A stretch of DNA of 64,000 nt from Margaritifera margaritifera (GCA_029931535.1 JAQPZY010001695.1:5025001-5089000), one strand, 5' to 3'. Positions 23,596 through 38,324 are shown, numbered from the stretch's first letter. Numbers and translations are program-made. The notes: a model not told the origin generated them from the sequence alone.

Positions 23596-24013
23596 CAATT
23601 GATGGTTTTCTAAATATAAATGATTATAAGACCAAGTAGCTTTGAATAAATTTGCTGCTGATCAAATTTTTCAGTCATTTTATTTTCAGTTTTTTATATG
23701 GTCTACATGTCTTTAAGACTAACTAGCCTCATAATTTTTTATTTTTTTTCTTCAGTTTAAGATGTTGATTGAAACCCAAGTGTAAGTTTGGGATGGAGCT
23801 TTAGGAACAGCTGTCCCCCCCCCTCTGGTTATATACACAAACAGAACTGATTAAAGAAATCGTAAGTTTAATGCTATTTGGATGAAAATGGCCAGTCTTC
23901 TTGTGGGTTTCACAACATTTCAAAACCCGTTTTGTGTTCCATTTAAAGCTATGCACATAGCAAAGACCCCCCCCCCCCCACACACACACACACACTATTT
24001 CTGGTGGGGTGGG

Positions 24014-24183
24014 CAGGGTCGTCGTTAGGGGCGGGCGAAACGGGCGATCGCCCGCGGCGCCAAACCTGGGGGGTGCCATTTCGCGCAGCTTGCTCTGTTT
24101 TTTCCTCAGTGGGGGGGGGGGGTGCCGAAAGCGACGCTTGCCCGGGAAGCGGTTTCTTCCAGCGCAAACTTGCGACGGCCCTG
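24014..24183. mobile_element. hAT-like MITE with perfect 8-bp target duplication
   Basis: The left end cagggtcgtcg and right end cgacggccctg are imperfect terminal inverted repeats. The immediate flanks are identical 8-mers, GGGGTGGG, at 24,006-24,013 and 24,184-24,191. The interior is far more GC-rich than the surroundings (including a G run near 24,110) and has no transposase. The 8-bp duplication is the hallmark of hAT-type insertion. Confidence 0.85.
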
Positions 24184-24191
24184 GGGGTGGG

Positions 24192-25401
24192 GTAGAGATA
24201 ATTGTGTCAAGAGAGTGAATAATGTTTCTATTTCAGACTTCACTTCTAGTTGTAAATATATTATGGTTCTTTCTCATAAACCTAATATTGTATACTCTGC
24301 CCATATCTTATCATCAGAAAAAAAGACAAAGTTTTTATTGGATGAACTTACACAACTAATGTTTAGTTTTAAAAAAATGTTATGTGACGAACATTTTTTT
24401 CATCGACCCAAGGAAGATCATGTTCGTACATTTGTACATATTACCACCACCATAGAAATAAAACAAGCCCAATAAAATTGTTTTAAAGTGCATTTAGAAA
24501 GAGACTGCTTTGCCATTATGAATGCGTGAAATTTAGACAAGTCTTAAAATTACATGAAATTAACTATACGGTAAAGTCTTAAATGACATGCAATAAAAAC
24601 ACGGTAAAACCTCTTCTTAGCGGACACCTATGGGATCGAATCATTCTATCCTTACAAACTAGTTGTTCAAGACTGACTAGAGCTTCATCCATCGAAAAAC
24701 CACACTCTTTTTTATTACATACCAAGCCCGGGACCTAAATTGATGGACCCATACACTGTATGTTACAGATGATTATCACATTGGCAATCTGTGTACGAAG
24801 TTTGGTGAGCTATACTCAAGGATTTAGAAGGCGACAGAGTTATGGACAGACGGATGGACGGACAGACGGAGAGTATCACAATATCCCCGCTATACCGAGG
24901 GAATAATTGAAGTATATAATTTTAAAAACAGTACTATGAAAATATGTCCGTTATGAGCCGCTTTCCGTATAAATCAGATATCTGGTACGACAGGTTTTAT
25001 TTTACATTCCTTCCATTTTGAACAATCAAAAGCTAAATCGTAAAAAAGAAAATTATATGAGGATTATTATCGCATAAATCAAATCCTAGACTCATATATT
25101 TATGATATGACTGATTCAACGTCTTTTTCATCTCTTTTTTACACAGTGGAGTGATATAAAACGTGGGACCAGACTAGATGATGCAATTCTTACTCCTTAG
25201 TGAATCAAAAACTAAAGTTAATTAACACGTTTTATACCATAATCTCTGCAAATTCAGCTCAATGAAATTGTTAGGGGTTTCCACCCGATTTCTTTGCATA
25301 ATCGACATTGGCATCAGTTAATATATCAGCAACCTCTATAAAAGTTTCGAGATACAAATCAAAAGCATGTAATTCTGTAATGCTGTATTTTCTAGTCATT
25401 A

Positions 25402-25453
<52 letters not shown>

Positions 25454-26536
25454 TAGCATCATTGCTATTTCATATTAAAGTTACACGGCAAGTGAGAAAT
25501 AAACATAAGTAACCTTTTTCAACGTCACCGCAATATCCATTCGTGGTCGCTGACTAGTAATGGCAATTCAGATTTCCTCCGTGCGCACGGACTGTTAAAT
25601 ATTGTTTCTGACAAAAATTAAGTGTTAAATTGGTATTAAATATCGGAAACATGTTTTGGTTTCCGGATAATTAGGGTGTGTGAGATTCCTAATTAAAAAG
25701 TGATCAGCAACACTAGTCTGAACTTTTAATGTCAAAGTGAACAGCAACCCAGTCTAAACTTCAGACCTATTTTCAGATCATTTTAGTGTTAAGACGCCAC
25801 TTTAAACTTCTGTGCAGATCAACAAAGCTGTCTGCAAATATTTGGAATTAACCATAATTTTCTGTGCCAAGACATTATGTAAGCGGATATCTATGATGAT
25901 GGTTGGTCAAGGTGACTTTTTTTTTTTTTGGCGAATTATATTCGAAACTGCAATTCAGCAATCTTCAAATTTAAAATGGCACATACAATAAAAAGTGGTA
26001 AAATACGTGTCTATCCATTGGATGAACCCCAATGCCCATTTCCAAATAAGTCTGGCTTTTATTGGAAGATCATCACTTGTCACATTTAAGTCCGACATCA
26101 AATACTTGCCCAGGATCGCAGTTTCACCTCTGTCAAATTAAACACACTTTTCGAAAACGCCAATTTGTTTACACATACACACACAATGTTTCATATTGGC
26201 TTATCAGCATATACGGTCCAGTTTGGTCTGAACGTGGCGATAGAAAAACAGACGACTGAACGAGTGAAGAAATGAACGGATAACCATCCACCATTCCAGC
26301 CAATAAACTAACAAAATAGCACTGTAAAGCAATTAATGAATACTAATATACCAATGAAAACAAGTAAATTCGTCGATAACTCAACCTCTAAGTGGTCTTT
26401 TTTGACTTCATCAATGAAGTGCTCAATAAGAGAAAAAACCACTATGGTAAAGGTTAAATATTGTTTTTGGTCATATGAAACGTATTTTCCGCTACCAGTT
26501 CTTTGAAAAAGACAAAAAATGAAACTGCTTTCCTTT
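24192..26536. other. No gene recognised
   Basis: A short frame at 24,215-24,475 has no recognisable domain. 24,700-24,905 resembles a dispersed invertebrate repeat ending in a 'gacagacggatggacgg' tract (also seen near 17,270-17,330); the family assignment is uncertain. (TTA)n lies at 25,402-25,454. Confidence 0.5.
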
Positions 26537-26680
26537 GAATGAATGAATGAATGAATGAATGAATGAATTGTGATAGTCGTATGATAGAAAGTAAAACACA
26601 TGTATCAAATCCATTCCCTCTGAATGTTGAACTATTTTTAAAAATGACAACAGAAATCAATATAAATTTATGTCCGAAAC

Positions 26681-26776
<96 letters not shown>
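26537..26776. repeat. (TGAA)n and (TA)n microsatellites
   Basis: TGAA units at 26,537-26,569; about 46 TA units at 26,684-26,776. Confidence 0.95.
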
Positions 26777-26779
<3 letters not shown>

Positions 26780-28544
26780 TCAACATACACATATACACAT
26801 ACTGCCCCCACCCCTTTTATTTTACCAGGTATGTGCTCTATACGTTGCTTATGTCAAAGCTTCGTATATATCTGTAACTTGTAACTTCCGCAGATCATGA
26901 AAAATTTAAGGATGGATATGATGTAAGTAAAACTGAAGTATAATCTATTTTAAAGTATAGATTAAATGTGTTATGATAATCCAACTACATGTTTATTCAC
27001 ATGTTCGTTTCTTTCGCTTCTTCGGCTCTTCTTGTCTTTCTCCGCATTAGGCCTGGCTGTAAAAGTTGCCTACATCTTTCATTATTTGTACATACTAGTG
27101 TTTTTGTTTTGTTTTTTTTTTTTGTTTTTCTGTAATTTTTTTTTTTTTTTACCGTAATGCAGTTTTCTGATGGTATTCAAGTGGCTTATTATACTTAATT
27201 ATTATATCATGTAATTTTCTTTGGAAGGAAATATAGATAATAATGAGTACACTGGAGACAACGTAATATTTGTAAAATTTAAAAAATGCGACCTGTAATC
27301 AAAATAATTTATCGAAGAATAAAACGATTTTTATTTTTTTAAATCGAATAGTTTCTTCTTCTGTAACTAAAATTAAATTCCCAAAGTGATCGCACAAGGC
27401 ATTTATGGTTTCCTTGGATATGCCATATTATTCGACGATACAAACAGCCTATAACAGCTGGAAGACTATTCTATTAGAGTCCACCATAGTTACAAAACAT
27501 GCATATTGTAGCTTTTAAATATTCGTTTGGAAAGTCGTAATTTTACCAGCGGTGGCATATTCATGCAGAACCACCGATCTCTCCTGGTGTACAGCTGGCA
27601 ATACATGTGAGAAAAGCACTAATATTATACAGATGATATGACCGACTGCAAAGGAGTTGTTTTTTTTTAAATTGATTTTATTTAATTTTTAATTTGCTCG
27701 GAAGAACCTAACTACACTCGGGCATTACGACACTAGTCTGTGTAGATTAGATTATATGGGATAATAGCGATTTTGATTGCACTCATCGAATCCTTTGATT
27801 AAGGTGATATTTGGTCTGGTTCTCATATCACCTCAACTTACTTATTATGCAAATCCAAAACAGATACGAAACCATATGAACGGATTGTCTTGTCCTGCCA
27901 TGATTAAATCCACACTGTTGCAAATCCACACGGTTGTAAATCCTCAGTACATAATTGAACTTCACTGGTACCAACTTCGACATAAAATTAATGAAAAAGT
28001 TGGGGGGTTGGGGGGAAGGTGGTCAATGAAGCGCTGCAAATCCTGTATAATGAACCAGTCAATCGCTTTTAATTTCGATTCTTACACGTAATCGACATTG
28101 TCATGTCGTCAAATCATCAAGCATGTTTCTACTACGTTGCATCGTTACCGGGGAGGAAATCCTCTTGATAGGATGCGCCCCACAGATGTTGTATTTTGCA
28201 GATGCAGACAACGATGTCCGGAGGAAGAAAAACAAAAAAAAAAAGCTTTTGTTACCTACTTTGTTGATTTTTCATTTTATGTCAAAGAGAACCTGCTGTC
28301 TTGGTGATGTGATGGCTGGTTCGTGCCCACAAAGGTTCAATTTTATGTTTTTTAAATAATTTTGCTGGCTGAGAGAGATAAGTGATGAAGAATTGCTACT
28401 CTCTTCTGTAAGCAGTTTAGAATATTTAAGCAGCGGACGCGCTATTCAAATACTTACAGATAAACATGCCGTAGCGTACACTTCCATAGAAGAGACAACT
28501 ATTCATAATAGGACACAAGTTATATACACAAGCTCTTGATTTCA
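26777..28544. other. No gene recognised
   Basis: Contains T-rich runs near 27,110-27,150 and weak resemblance to segmental copy D near 27,780-27,900. No exon is supported. Confidence 0.5.
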
Positions 28545-28625
28545 CTTACCCCTTACGGGCTCGCGGATGTTAAATAGGCCCCTATGCGCCTTCCTGCATG
28601 TCGTAAGAGGCGACTAATGTGCGCA
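28545..28625 (+). repeat. Fragment of the SINE family seen at 38,586-38,845
   Basis: cttacgggctcgcggatgt, then aaataggc, then cttcctgcatgtcgtaagag and gcgactaatg match the reverse strand of 38,765-38,835. It abuts a 37-bp minisatellite. Confidence 0.65.
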
Positions 28626-28667
28626 ACATTTTTGCTCTGGATGCTTCCGATGACGATGTACCAGCTA

Positions 28668-29095
28668 AGAAGATCTTGGACACTTTACAAGAGTGCGGTT
28701 TATATCGAGGTCTTGGAGACTTTAAAAGAGTGCGGTTTATATCGAGGTCTTGGAGACTTTAAAAGAGTGCGGTTTATATCGAGGTCTTGGAGACTTTAAA
28801 AGAGTGCGGTTTATATCGAGGTCTTGGACACTCTAAAAGAGTGCGGTTTATATCGAGGTTTTGGACACTTTAAAGAGTGCGGTTTATATCGAGATTTAGG
28901 ACACTTTAAAAGAGTGCAGTTTATATCGAGGTTTTGGACACTTTAAAAGAGTGCGGCTTATATCGAGGTCTTGGACACTTCGAAAGAGTGCGGTTTATAT
29001 CGAGGTTTTGGACACTTTAAAAGAGTGCGGCTTATATCGAGGTCTTGGACACTTCAATATAGTGCGGTTTATATCGAGTGCGGTTTATATCCAGA
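28668..29095. repeat. 37-bp minisatellite, about 11-12 copies
   Basis: The unit gagtgcggtttatatcgagg + tcttggacactttaaaa repeats with small variants (ggagac/ggacac; tcttgg/ttttgg). The last copies are shortened. Confidence 0.95.
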
Positions 29096-29774
29096 ATTTG
29101 ACTTTGTATTGTAAGGAGTTTTCCCTTTTTTACACTGTATATCCAGGATTGCGCTGATGTGGCATTAAACTCTATAAATACATAATTCATTTCACATAAT
29201 TTTTTTTAGTTCTACATGAATATACCTGTCCATAAGGGACAAACTTTGTGGTCCCCTGAGTGTTCTTTACAGACTGATTTTGCTTCAAATTCATTTTTTT
29301 TCTTCATATTTGACGCTAATTGTCGTCACTGATTTTTTTTTTTTTAATTCTGCACCATCTACATTTATCCTCAGCTGGGCAAAAGTCAGCGAAATCATTC
29401 CCATATGGTTATTTCTATTTCATTCCCATATGGTTATTTCTATTTCTTATTCATGGGATAAAATTCATATTTTCTATGTAAATTTGAGGAAGAAAGTCTC
29501 AATCCTAACCTTAAAATACCTCTAGCTGAAAAAGCTACGTCTAAAATAAATAACTACTTCCATCATTAGCGTCATCTTCTGTTGTCATTTTTGTTTTTTT
29601 CACAAAGATGTTTGTTTTGAACTTTGGCAGAGGGCAGATCAGGGTTTAAACTGTTCGTTCTGCTAACGATTTCAAGCGAATAACATAGACTGGTGTGCAG
29701 GTTCAATATACCAATATACAACGGTAAATCACGTCTAAACAGTTCATAGTTAGGCGTGTATAATACAAGTATCA

Positions 29775-30010
29775 ATACTGTATTAATCTGACTGATGGAT
29801 ACTTAGAAGTCAATACGAGAGTCAGTACGTATTTACCTGACTGATGGATACTTATAAGTCAATACAAGGGTCAATACGGTGTGATGGTACTTACAAGTCA
29901 ATAGAAGGGTCAATACGGTGTAAAGGGTATTTATGAGTCATACAAGGGTCAATACGGTATTTCTCTGAGTGATAGGTGCTTAGAAATTAATAGAAGGATT
30001 GCATTGACGA
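29775..30010. repeat. Degenerate 45-55-bp tandem repeat, about 5 copies
   Basis: Repeated gatggatacttataagtcaa + tacaagggtcaatacgg with variable linkers. A 25-bp dimer (cattcccatatggttatttc + tattt) lies upstream at 29,396-29,446. Confidence 0.8.
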
Positions 30011-30170
30011 TTTTGTCCTTCGATTTTTCAATACATATGAAGTTCATCATTGTCTAAAAGCTGCTCTCTAGGTCTCTCGATAACAATGAAAGTACGCAGA
30101 GAGGCTACGCGAATCGATTCTTATATTTATTATTTAATTTGCCTAAAATGGATCGAACATATTCATTCGC

Positions 30171-31194
<1,024 letters not shown>

Positions 31195-31897
31195 TATAGC
31201 ATTCGCCATCCCTCCTGTTTGTTTGTACTCCTCGACCGGTTTTTAAAAACGAAAATCATTAAAGATATAAAAAATGGAAAAAACTTAGTAATTTCATTAA
31301 TTAATTTATCATTTCTAACCTGACTGTCGCCAGGGGGTTCCTAACACTGTCATCTTGTTCGCGTTTCGAACCAAACGGAAGTTTTCAAGGTAAACAACGA
31401 GACTGCCTAATGTCATTTTCCGGTTCTTGGAAAAGTAGATTTTCAGTGATACATAGAAGGTATAAACTGTGTCGTCTACATCCAATATTTGCAATGTCCA
31501 GCTTTAATATTTCTCCCCCAAAAAATTAAAAAGTGAACAAAATAAGAAGGACAAGCGGTGTAACTCTTATGTACTTGGGTTGAAAAGGATGTAACACTCA
31601 AAGTTACGGAAATTTACGGAATTATTCGGCACTTATCGCAGACGATTAACCAAATCACTCCTGTTGTCTGAAAAAATAGACTCGCCAATATAGCGGTTTC
31701 TTAATAAAGAAACTTCCGTTTGGTTTGAAACGCGAATAAGATGGTGGTGTTAGAGACCCTTTGGCGACAGTCAGGTTAGAAATTATAAATTGATGAATTA
31801 AATGACTAAGTTTTGTGCATTTTTTATATCCTTGATGCTTTTCATTTTTACAATTGGTAGGGGGTACAAACAAACAGGAGGGTAAGCGAATACTATA
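31195..31897. mobile_element. Foldback element with ~190-bp inverted arms
   Basis: 31,195-31,386 is the reverse complement of 31,704-31,897 at high identity. Shared landmarks are attcgc..(a/t)ccctcctg, tgtttgtttgtac, aaaaatggaaaaaacttag opposite its counterpart, cctgactgtcgcca, and cgcgtttcgaaccaaacgg. The ~317-bp centre has no coding potential. It is probably a non-autonomous DNA transposon; I could not fix a target duplication. Confidence 0.85.
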
Positions 31898-33505
31898 GTG
31901 TTATCTTTATTGCTTTTCTTCTCAGATGGTACTTAAAGGTTAGCTTCTATATCTGTGTGAAATCTCTAGATACTAGTATTACTTGTACAGCATGCAAGAT
32001 GTTTGACTTTTCCTTTCACAAATTTCTAGAACGTTAATTCAGGTTGGGGAGATATCTGATGTTCCACCACAGTGGGGAAAAGAAATACAATCGCTAGTCT
32101 TCTCGTGGAGTTCCATATTGACACCTTTTTTCTTGCATCTGTATTGTTCTCCATCCCTGAAAATTTCTGCATGGAGGTTGATCTTTTAAGTAAGATATAA
32201 GCTTCACTTGTAGCAGCGGTTGAAGAATGGTTTATGAATATTAATTTCATAAACAGAGTCATCCCAATAGCTATTAGCGACTCGAAAATAGTGGCCATAA
32301 TGTATCGAAGGTTGTAAGCATAACTCTCCAAACTATTGTATGGAATGGTTTTTAATTTTTTAAATGAATGTGTATTTTTGTCACAGTATACTTAAATCTC
32401 CTGAGGGAATATATCATCGCTTGAATGCGTGTATTGTAGATGGGTGTTTTGTGCTGCTGGTCTTGAGTTGTCTTTACTCGCAGCGATGTGATAGAGACAC
32501 GCAAAGTTAATTTCAATTCATTCCTTCTGAACTAAGTCGAAATTGTCAGCTGTTCGGAAACCTCTCTTTCACATACACTTACATACTCAATTAAATAAAA
32601 CCAAAACAAAATCAAAGCATTTTATACTACTCTTACTACCACCACAGTATCAAATTATTGAATAGCTTTTTTATCAACCCACGAACATGTTCTCATAAAA
32701 AAGCAGCTTTAAAATATGTCTACTATAACTTGTAACTAAGTGAAAAAATGGGCAAGCTTGATTCTACTTTCGACACACGCTTGAAATTTAACTCGATGCA
32801 AATAAGAGATAATTTTTTTTATTTTTGTGGGTGTATATAGAATTGATTGAGCTTTCAATTTAAATGTTCCTATTCATTTTTATTCAGAGAGAAAGCTAAG
32901 CAAATACTTTATATGATTAATTTAGGGCCTAAATTTAATATTTACTGACAACATTTCATCTTTCTGTGTCAATAATTATTATGTTAGACTATTTTTATAC
33001 TAGTTACGAGAAACAATTTACATGCTATTTTAATGAGATTCAGCAAATGTTTCTTTGTCAGCGAAGTAAAATGATCAATCAGTCGATTAAAGTAGTCGCG
33101 ATGGTTTTGACTCTGCTACAGTTAGCATGTGCGACACAAGTTAAAGCACGTGCTACACTGGTTCGCTATAACTGTAAATACTGTGTATAATTCCGTATGT
33201 ACAAATAAGGATGCGATTTTACATGCTGATGCGTATACAATTTTTTCAATCGCTGCATGTAGCGATTCCAGGGGTATCCGCACACAAATCGGATGGGGAA
33301 ATCCCTCAAATGACGTAATAAATTAGTTATTTCCCAGAGTAGAAAGGGCCATATTTATGGCATCACATGAACAACATGTCCGTATACGCATATGAATATC
33401 TATATATGGAATCTTAGATTCATGCTGAATGTATCTGTCTACGCTGATTGTAAAAGTCGGAACATGAATTTTCTTTCAGCTTGAGTATTGCTATACTGAA
33501 AGGCA
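31898..33505. other. No gene recognised
   Basis: A 101-codon minus-strand frame (32,026-32,331) includes one hydrophobic stretch but no recognised domain, so I do not call it. A 42-bp dimer (ggaacatattactcaatatt core) occurs at 33,507-33,590. Confidence 0.5.
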
Positions 33506-33576
33506 TGGAACATATTACTCAATATTTAAAATGTTAATGTTGTTGTTGGAACATATTACTCAATATTTAAAAATGT

Positions 33577-33805
33577 TTTTGTTGTTTTTGTGAGTTTAAC
33601 GCCATTTTTCAGCACATGATAGGCTAGTTTTATCTGGTGGAGGAAGAACCCGGGCAAACACCGGGAAGAACCACCGACCCACGGAAAGCTACTGGCAAGC
33701 TATTTCACATATCCACATTGGCTGAGCCCGAGGCTCGAACCCACGCGGACAGAGGTGAGATGTCAGTGATCGAGCACCTTAGACCACTCGGCCACCTGTG
33801 ACCCC
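33577..33805 (-). mobile_element. Full-length tRNA-derived SINE (meta-domain-like body), with target duplications
   Basis: On the minus strand the element starts ggggtcacaggtggccgag + tggtctaag (A-box-like) and has B box gggttcgagcctc about 60 bases on. A body then follows with gtgtttgcccgggttcttcc, matching the conserved core of mollusc/metazoan 'Meta'-type SINEs as I know them. The 3' end is A-rich (T-rich on the + strand). Flanks CAATATTTAAAAATG (33,562-33,576) and CAATATTTAAAATG (33,806-33,819) form the target-site duplication. The A and B boxes are intact, but nothing shows whether it is transcribed. Confidence 0.85.
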
Positions 33806-34409
33806 CAATATTTAAAATGAGAAAAGTTTCTCCATACATTTTACTTCATCCTAATTTAGGTCACTGTAAAAACATATAGTCGTTTCTCTTGAATCTAAGA
33901 TGATAATGATACAAAAATACACGATTTTATTCAGAATCTCGTGATATTCTTTCTCTGGCTATAGCCATTTTGTTTCACATCATGTTTAGAGCCCCCTTCG
34001 ACAATAAGGTGCGTCTGGTTCATGATCAGATCAGCAATGCAGCAATTGCTTGTTACGTTTTTGACAGTATGTATTATTTTCCTTGAAGTCTTATGCACTA
34101 AGAGTCTGTAAATAATACCAACCTTTCGGTAATTTTCAGTTTTTTGTTTGTCTTTTTTGTTTTATCAACACAGAACGCGTGAAAAGAAGCTTGAATCTAT
34201 TTCAAATGTTGCTTATCTACAACAAGTTGAGGAGAAATTCGCATCTATACTAGTATTATTAATTTCCAGTCTGTTATTCGTGACACAACTCAGTCTAACA
34301 CAAACTGGCCATGAAGTTGAACATACAAGATTATCGGCACTTCAAGTCTTTATATTTAAAACTGCGTAACAAGTTTGGTGATGTGAAGTTTTGAAAGTCC
34401 GAGTTTCCT

Positions 34410-35076
34410 CTGACCTTTCCCACCGCGTGTTAAATATTTAACATTTATGTTACGGTGGGAGGTAAGAACACGTTCCTACTGGAAAGGTGTAATTCAACGA
34501 AACCGAGCTGCAGTGGTATAGGGCAGCCGCTTACGACCGTGCCTAAGAACTTAAGCGACAGTTCGTCTCTTTAATAAGCCTCCGATCAAGCCTAAAACAG
34601 TGTTACAAAGTGGACCTAGTACTTGGCCATTTCTCAAATTTTTTGTTCAGAGATACAAAATTTCGAGGCCTACATTTTTCTTAAGTCAAACGATCACGTG
34701 ATACAAACAACTGATGAAAGGAAAAGTCAAATTTGATTCAATTGCATTTGAATAAGCAGGCCAAGATCTTTAGTCAGTGCTGTATGACAGAGTAGAATCT
34801 GTTCAGTTCTGTATAATCGACTTATAAATTGCCTTATTAAAATCACAAAGTATGTTCAAATTGTTATATCTAAGAAGAGAAATATTATACTTATCGATTT
34901 CAGGCAAGTAGGGTTCGATACAAGTCCTCTTAATTGTGGAAGCCCTGCGTAAAGCGACTACCGTATGCAGATACTGCGTGGTTTCGGCAAATTAAACATT
35001 TTCAACAGGGTATGCGATCTAACCTCCCACCCCAATATAGCTGTCCAAATATCTACGACGAGGTGGGAAAGGTCAG
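34410..35076. mobile_element. Non-autonomous DNA transposon with ~58-bp terminal inverted repeats
   Basis: The left end ctgacctttcccaccgcgt, continued to ggtgggaggta (34,410-34,467), is matched by the reverse complement of 35,015-35,076. Both ends share the same internal order (ctgacctttcccacc .. atattt .. tat.tt .. ggtgggaggt). The 667-bp element has no transposase. No convincing target duplication is seen. Confidence 0.75.
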
Positions 35077-35139
35077 TGGTCTGTTGTTGTTAACTTTTTC
35101 CGAATAGTAATTGGGTCACCGCCATCCTTACACGCGCGA

Positions 35140-35246
35140 GAATCGCGGGTTCTATTGCATGAATAAAACTGACCGCATGCATACTACTGATAGAATCGGG
35201 GGTTCTATTCCATGAATAAAACTGACCGCTTGCATACTACTGATAG
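35140..35246. repeat. 53-bp tandem duplication, 2 copies
   Basis: agaatcg.gggttctatt, then catgaataaaactgaccgc, then tgcatactactgat, occur at 35,140 and 35,193. Confidence 0.9.
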
Positions 35247-38200
35247 CTTATCTTGCGATTGGTGGAAAATATGTGTGACTTATGTGCATTTACAAGTCAA
35301 TAGAATGCTTGAGTTGAGGCTTTTTGCCTGCGACCTTTCAATCCAGATGTTTATCGGGTTGCAAAACTGGCGTTAAAGTATGTCTACGTTGTCTAAAGAT
35401 TGAAGGGATTGTATATTTGGAGAGAGAGGTTTGTACAATTTGCTAATCCAATATTTCACTTTAGTGTAGGTCCTCAATAAAAATAAGAAACATAATAGAA
35501 ATTTTTGAGTGGGGATGACTATCATCAAAAAAACACTCTCATACCATACATTAAAATTTGTTTCACTTTACAACTAAATTAAATGAATTGCATTCTTAAG
35601 CTATAGAAGTCAGTGCTGATATATCAACTCTAATTACGGATTCCGATTTTTGTCTTTTTCGGATTGTCAAATGTGAAAATCCAGTCAGGCAATCGTCGTA
35701 TAAAGTAGTTAATTTTTTATGTTTGTACTTTTCGCGTACATGCGCTAATGTATTGTGCTCTACCCCATTGACCTCTTGTCAAAGTCTCGTTGGTTTACAA
35801 GAATCGTGCATAATGCGAGCTTAAAATCTGTATATACTAAAAACCGTTCTTTCTCGTTAATTTCATCCTTTCCAATTACTGTTCGCATTTTAAGTATAAT
35901 TTGAAACGGTTCAAATATATTTCTGGTTTAAATGTTCTAAGATCTATTTTGCGGCGTGGGTATAAGAAAAAATTGGTTCGTCTTTACAAAAATAGGGTCT
36001 TAGCTACCGAAACTCCAGACAGACATCTGACCACGGACTCGCACAGAAAAGATTTTGCAAATAGTAAGTACAGTGAAGAATTTAACCGACCAATTAAAAC
36101 GCAGAATGCGAACCTCATGATTCACAATAAAATTTAAAAAAAACCGCCAATAACCCGAGGTTAACATATACCTACATGCCCTCAGGTAATAAAACATTCC
36201 GAATGATATTTCTCGCACTGCTTGATCAAGAGATCCAAATTCTCGTGGCCTACATTTTACTTGACGTCAGAGAACTTTGTGTAAAGAACCAGTTTTTTGC
36301 TGATCTCGTAATTGGCTGTATGAGAGAGGGTTTGGCTACTTTACCATTGCATTATGATTAAAAAAATTTCCCCAAAATGTATTTCTTCTTTACCCATTCA
36401 AAGTCGAATTGAAACTAAATATAATCAGCCAAATAGAAGATTTTGTTTCTCTGGAAACCCCTTAATATCTCGTACATGGAAACAAAATATGTAACCAGCT
36501 TTCTCACCATTTTTTAAAAAGAATTCCATGTTATGCTGAATTTTATCCAATAATTCAAGTATCAGTTATGAACATAGAGTGTGGAGTTCTAATTCTCCCT
36601 TGCGACTCGAACGATTCGCAATACATAAGTGTACAAATGGTTTGTGTTCCTACGGGACGTATGCCGTTACTTTTTGCATTGCGACCACACCGACTGGCTT
36701 GTTGGGATCAATTATTAAGATTTCAAGGCATCAACAGATTTCCCAAGGGATGGCCTAGCTCTCCGACACAAAATCGGGCTGCATTCTTTAGAATTATATT
36801 AATTGATATTTGTTGGATATTGCTGTGATTGTGGTTTGAGCATATGTGAATAAAAAAATGTAAAACAAAAATGCTATAAAAATAATTTTGGACTTCTACG
36901 AGAAATTTATTAAAATGGATGCTTAAATTTACATTTTCTTTTCTTTTTTTTTTCTTTGTATCAAAAATCATAAAAACTACTGACATTGATATTATTAGGA
37001 ATTTTATTAATTGCTAATCAATTAACAATTGTCTCTGCATGCACTTTTGATTTTTGTCCCCGACAAGATTTTCTTATGTAGATATATTTTTTGGTCTTCT
37101 TGTAATGAAAGGAAAATAGCGCCGTATTAAATGAAACTGTTGGCTATGACAGTAAACACCACATCAAATGTTTACAATGATCTTTTTATTCATGGATTGT
37201 TTTAATTTTCGATTTTTAGAAAAGTTGGATTTATTTTCTCTGTGTAATAACACAACATGCTGCCTTAAAATTAGGGGCGAAAGAGAATTTCTTATTACAG
37301 GCAGATAATTCAAGAACACGCATTGACGTCATTCTTGTATATGAATAATTTGTATGCCTTTTCGTCACATGTCGTTTGCATTAGCTTTTACTCCACTGTG
37401 GGGGTAAATCCCACAGAATCGTGACATGAATTGATTAAATTAATGTATCTGATAGCCATTGTAATCAGGCACAGAATACAGTTACATGGAACAATTGCAA
37501 GACGAAAAACTCCCAGCAATAATTCATAAGAACGGAAGTTACTGTTGACAAACATGCAACGATTCTCGTTATATCCGATATCGCACATGCCACTATGATT
37601 TCCTGAAAATGTCAAAATTTTGATACATGCTTTATTTCTAGGAAAATCTCACCTCGATGCCTGGAGTTGAGTACGCCATTGCTCTCCAAAGAAAAACAAA
37701 CTACATGTATTCAATATTTCCTCTACAAGGTTCTCCATCGGGAGGGAAATCAGTTTTACACGCTTAACGGCACGTACGTGTGAACGTATTCATGTTGCTT
37801 CTTAGAGTCATATATATGTTGTTGCGTGCATGCGTTTGTTATAATATTATATATGAACAACATCATATTAGTTATCGTAAGAACTGTTCTATATATAGTG
37901 CGACTTTAAGTCTTTGTGAAACTTACAAAAACTGTATAGTTCACATTATTGTTGTCTCGTAACCTCTCTAATATGTCCATTATTAATATAACCACGCTGC
38001 TTCGTCTCATGTTATTTGTTATGCCGTGCTGTGTCTAGGACTGGGAAAAATACATAGGTTAAAAATCAACTTGTATGAAATATCTGATTTGATTTTGTTT
38101 TTCTTTTTGTGGGTGAAAGGATAGCAGTGTTCCATTTAATGCATGAAAACAAATTAACAATAACAACAACTATACCTGTCCAACCTCAGAAATTTTTTTC

Positions 38201-38324
38201 TTTGTTTTAAAGAAAAAAACACTTGAAGGCAATGTAAACTATGGTGTATGCCAATCTTTATTACTGGGGCGAACATGAAGCAATCGTTATGTGCTGTTAT
38301 GTCGAAGGGATTAGTTTTTATTTT
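35247..38324. other. No gene recognised in ~3 kb
   Basis: Several open frames of 60-90 codons (35,901-36,137; 36,568-36,828; 37,388-37,615 minus) have no recognised domain, no partner exons and ordinary AT-rich composition. Confidence 0.5.

Noticed and set aside
23801..24218. Several overlapping Gly/Pro-rich frames on both strands
   Set aside because: They reflect C and G runs and the GC-rich MITE interior.
24122..24475. 117-codon + strand frame
   Set aside because: It begins inside the hAT-like MITE and has no recognised domain after it.
26308..26601. 97-codon minus-strand frame with hydrophobic C-terminus
   Set aside because: Its N-terminal part translates a TGAA microsatellite; the remainder has no recognised motif.
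32026..32331. 101-codon minus-strand frame with one hydrophobic segment
   Set aside because: No recognised domain, no convincing splice partners and repeat-rich surroundings; probably chance.
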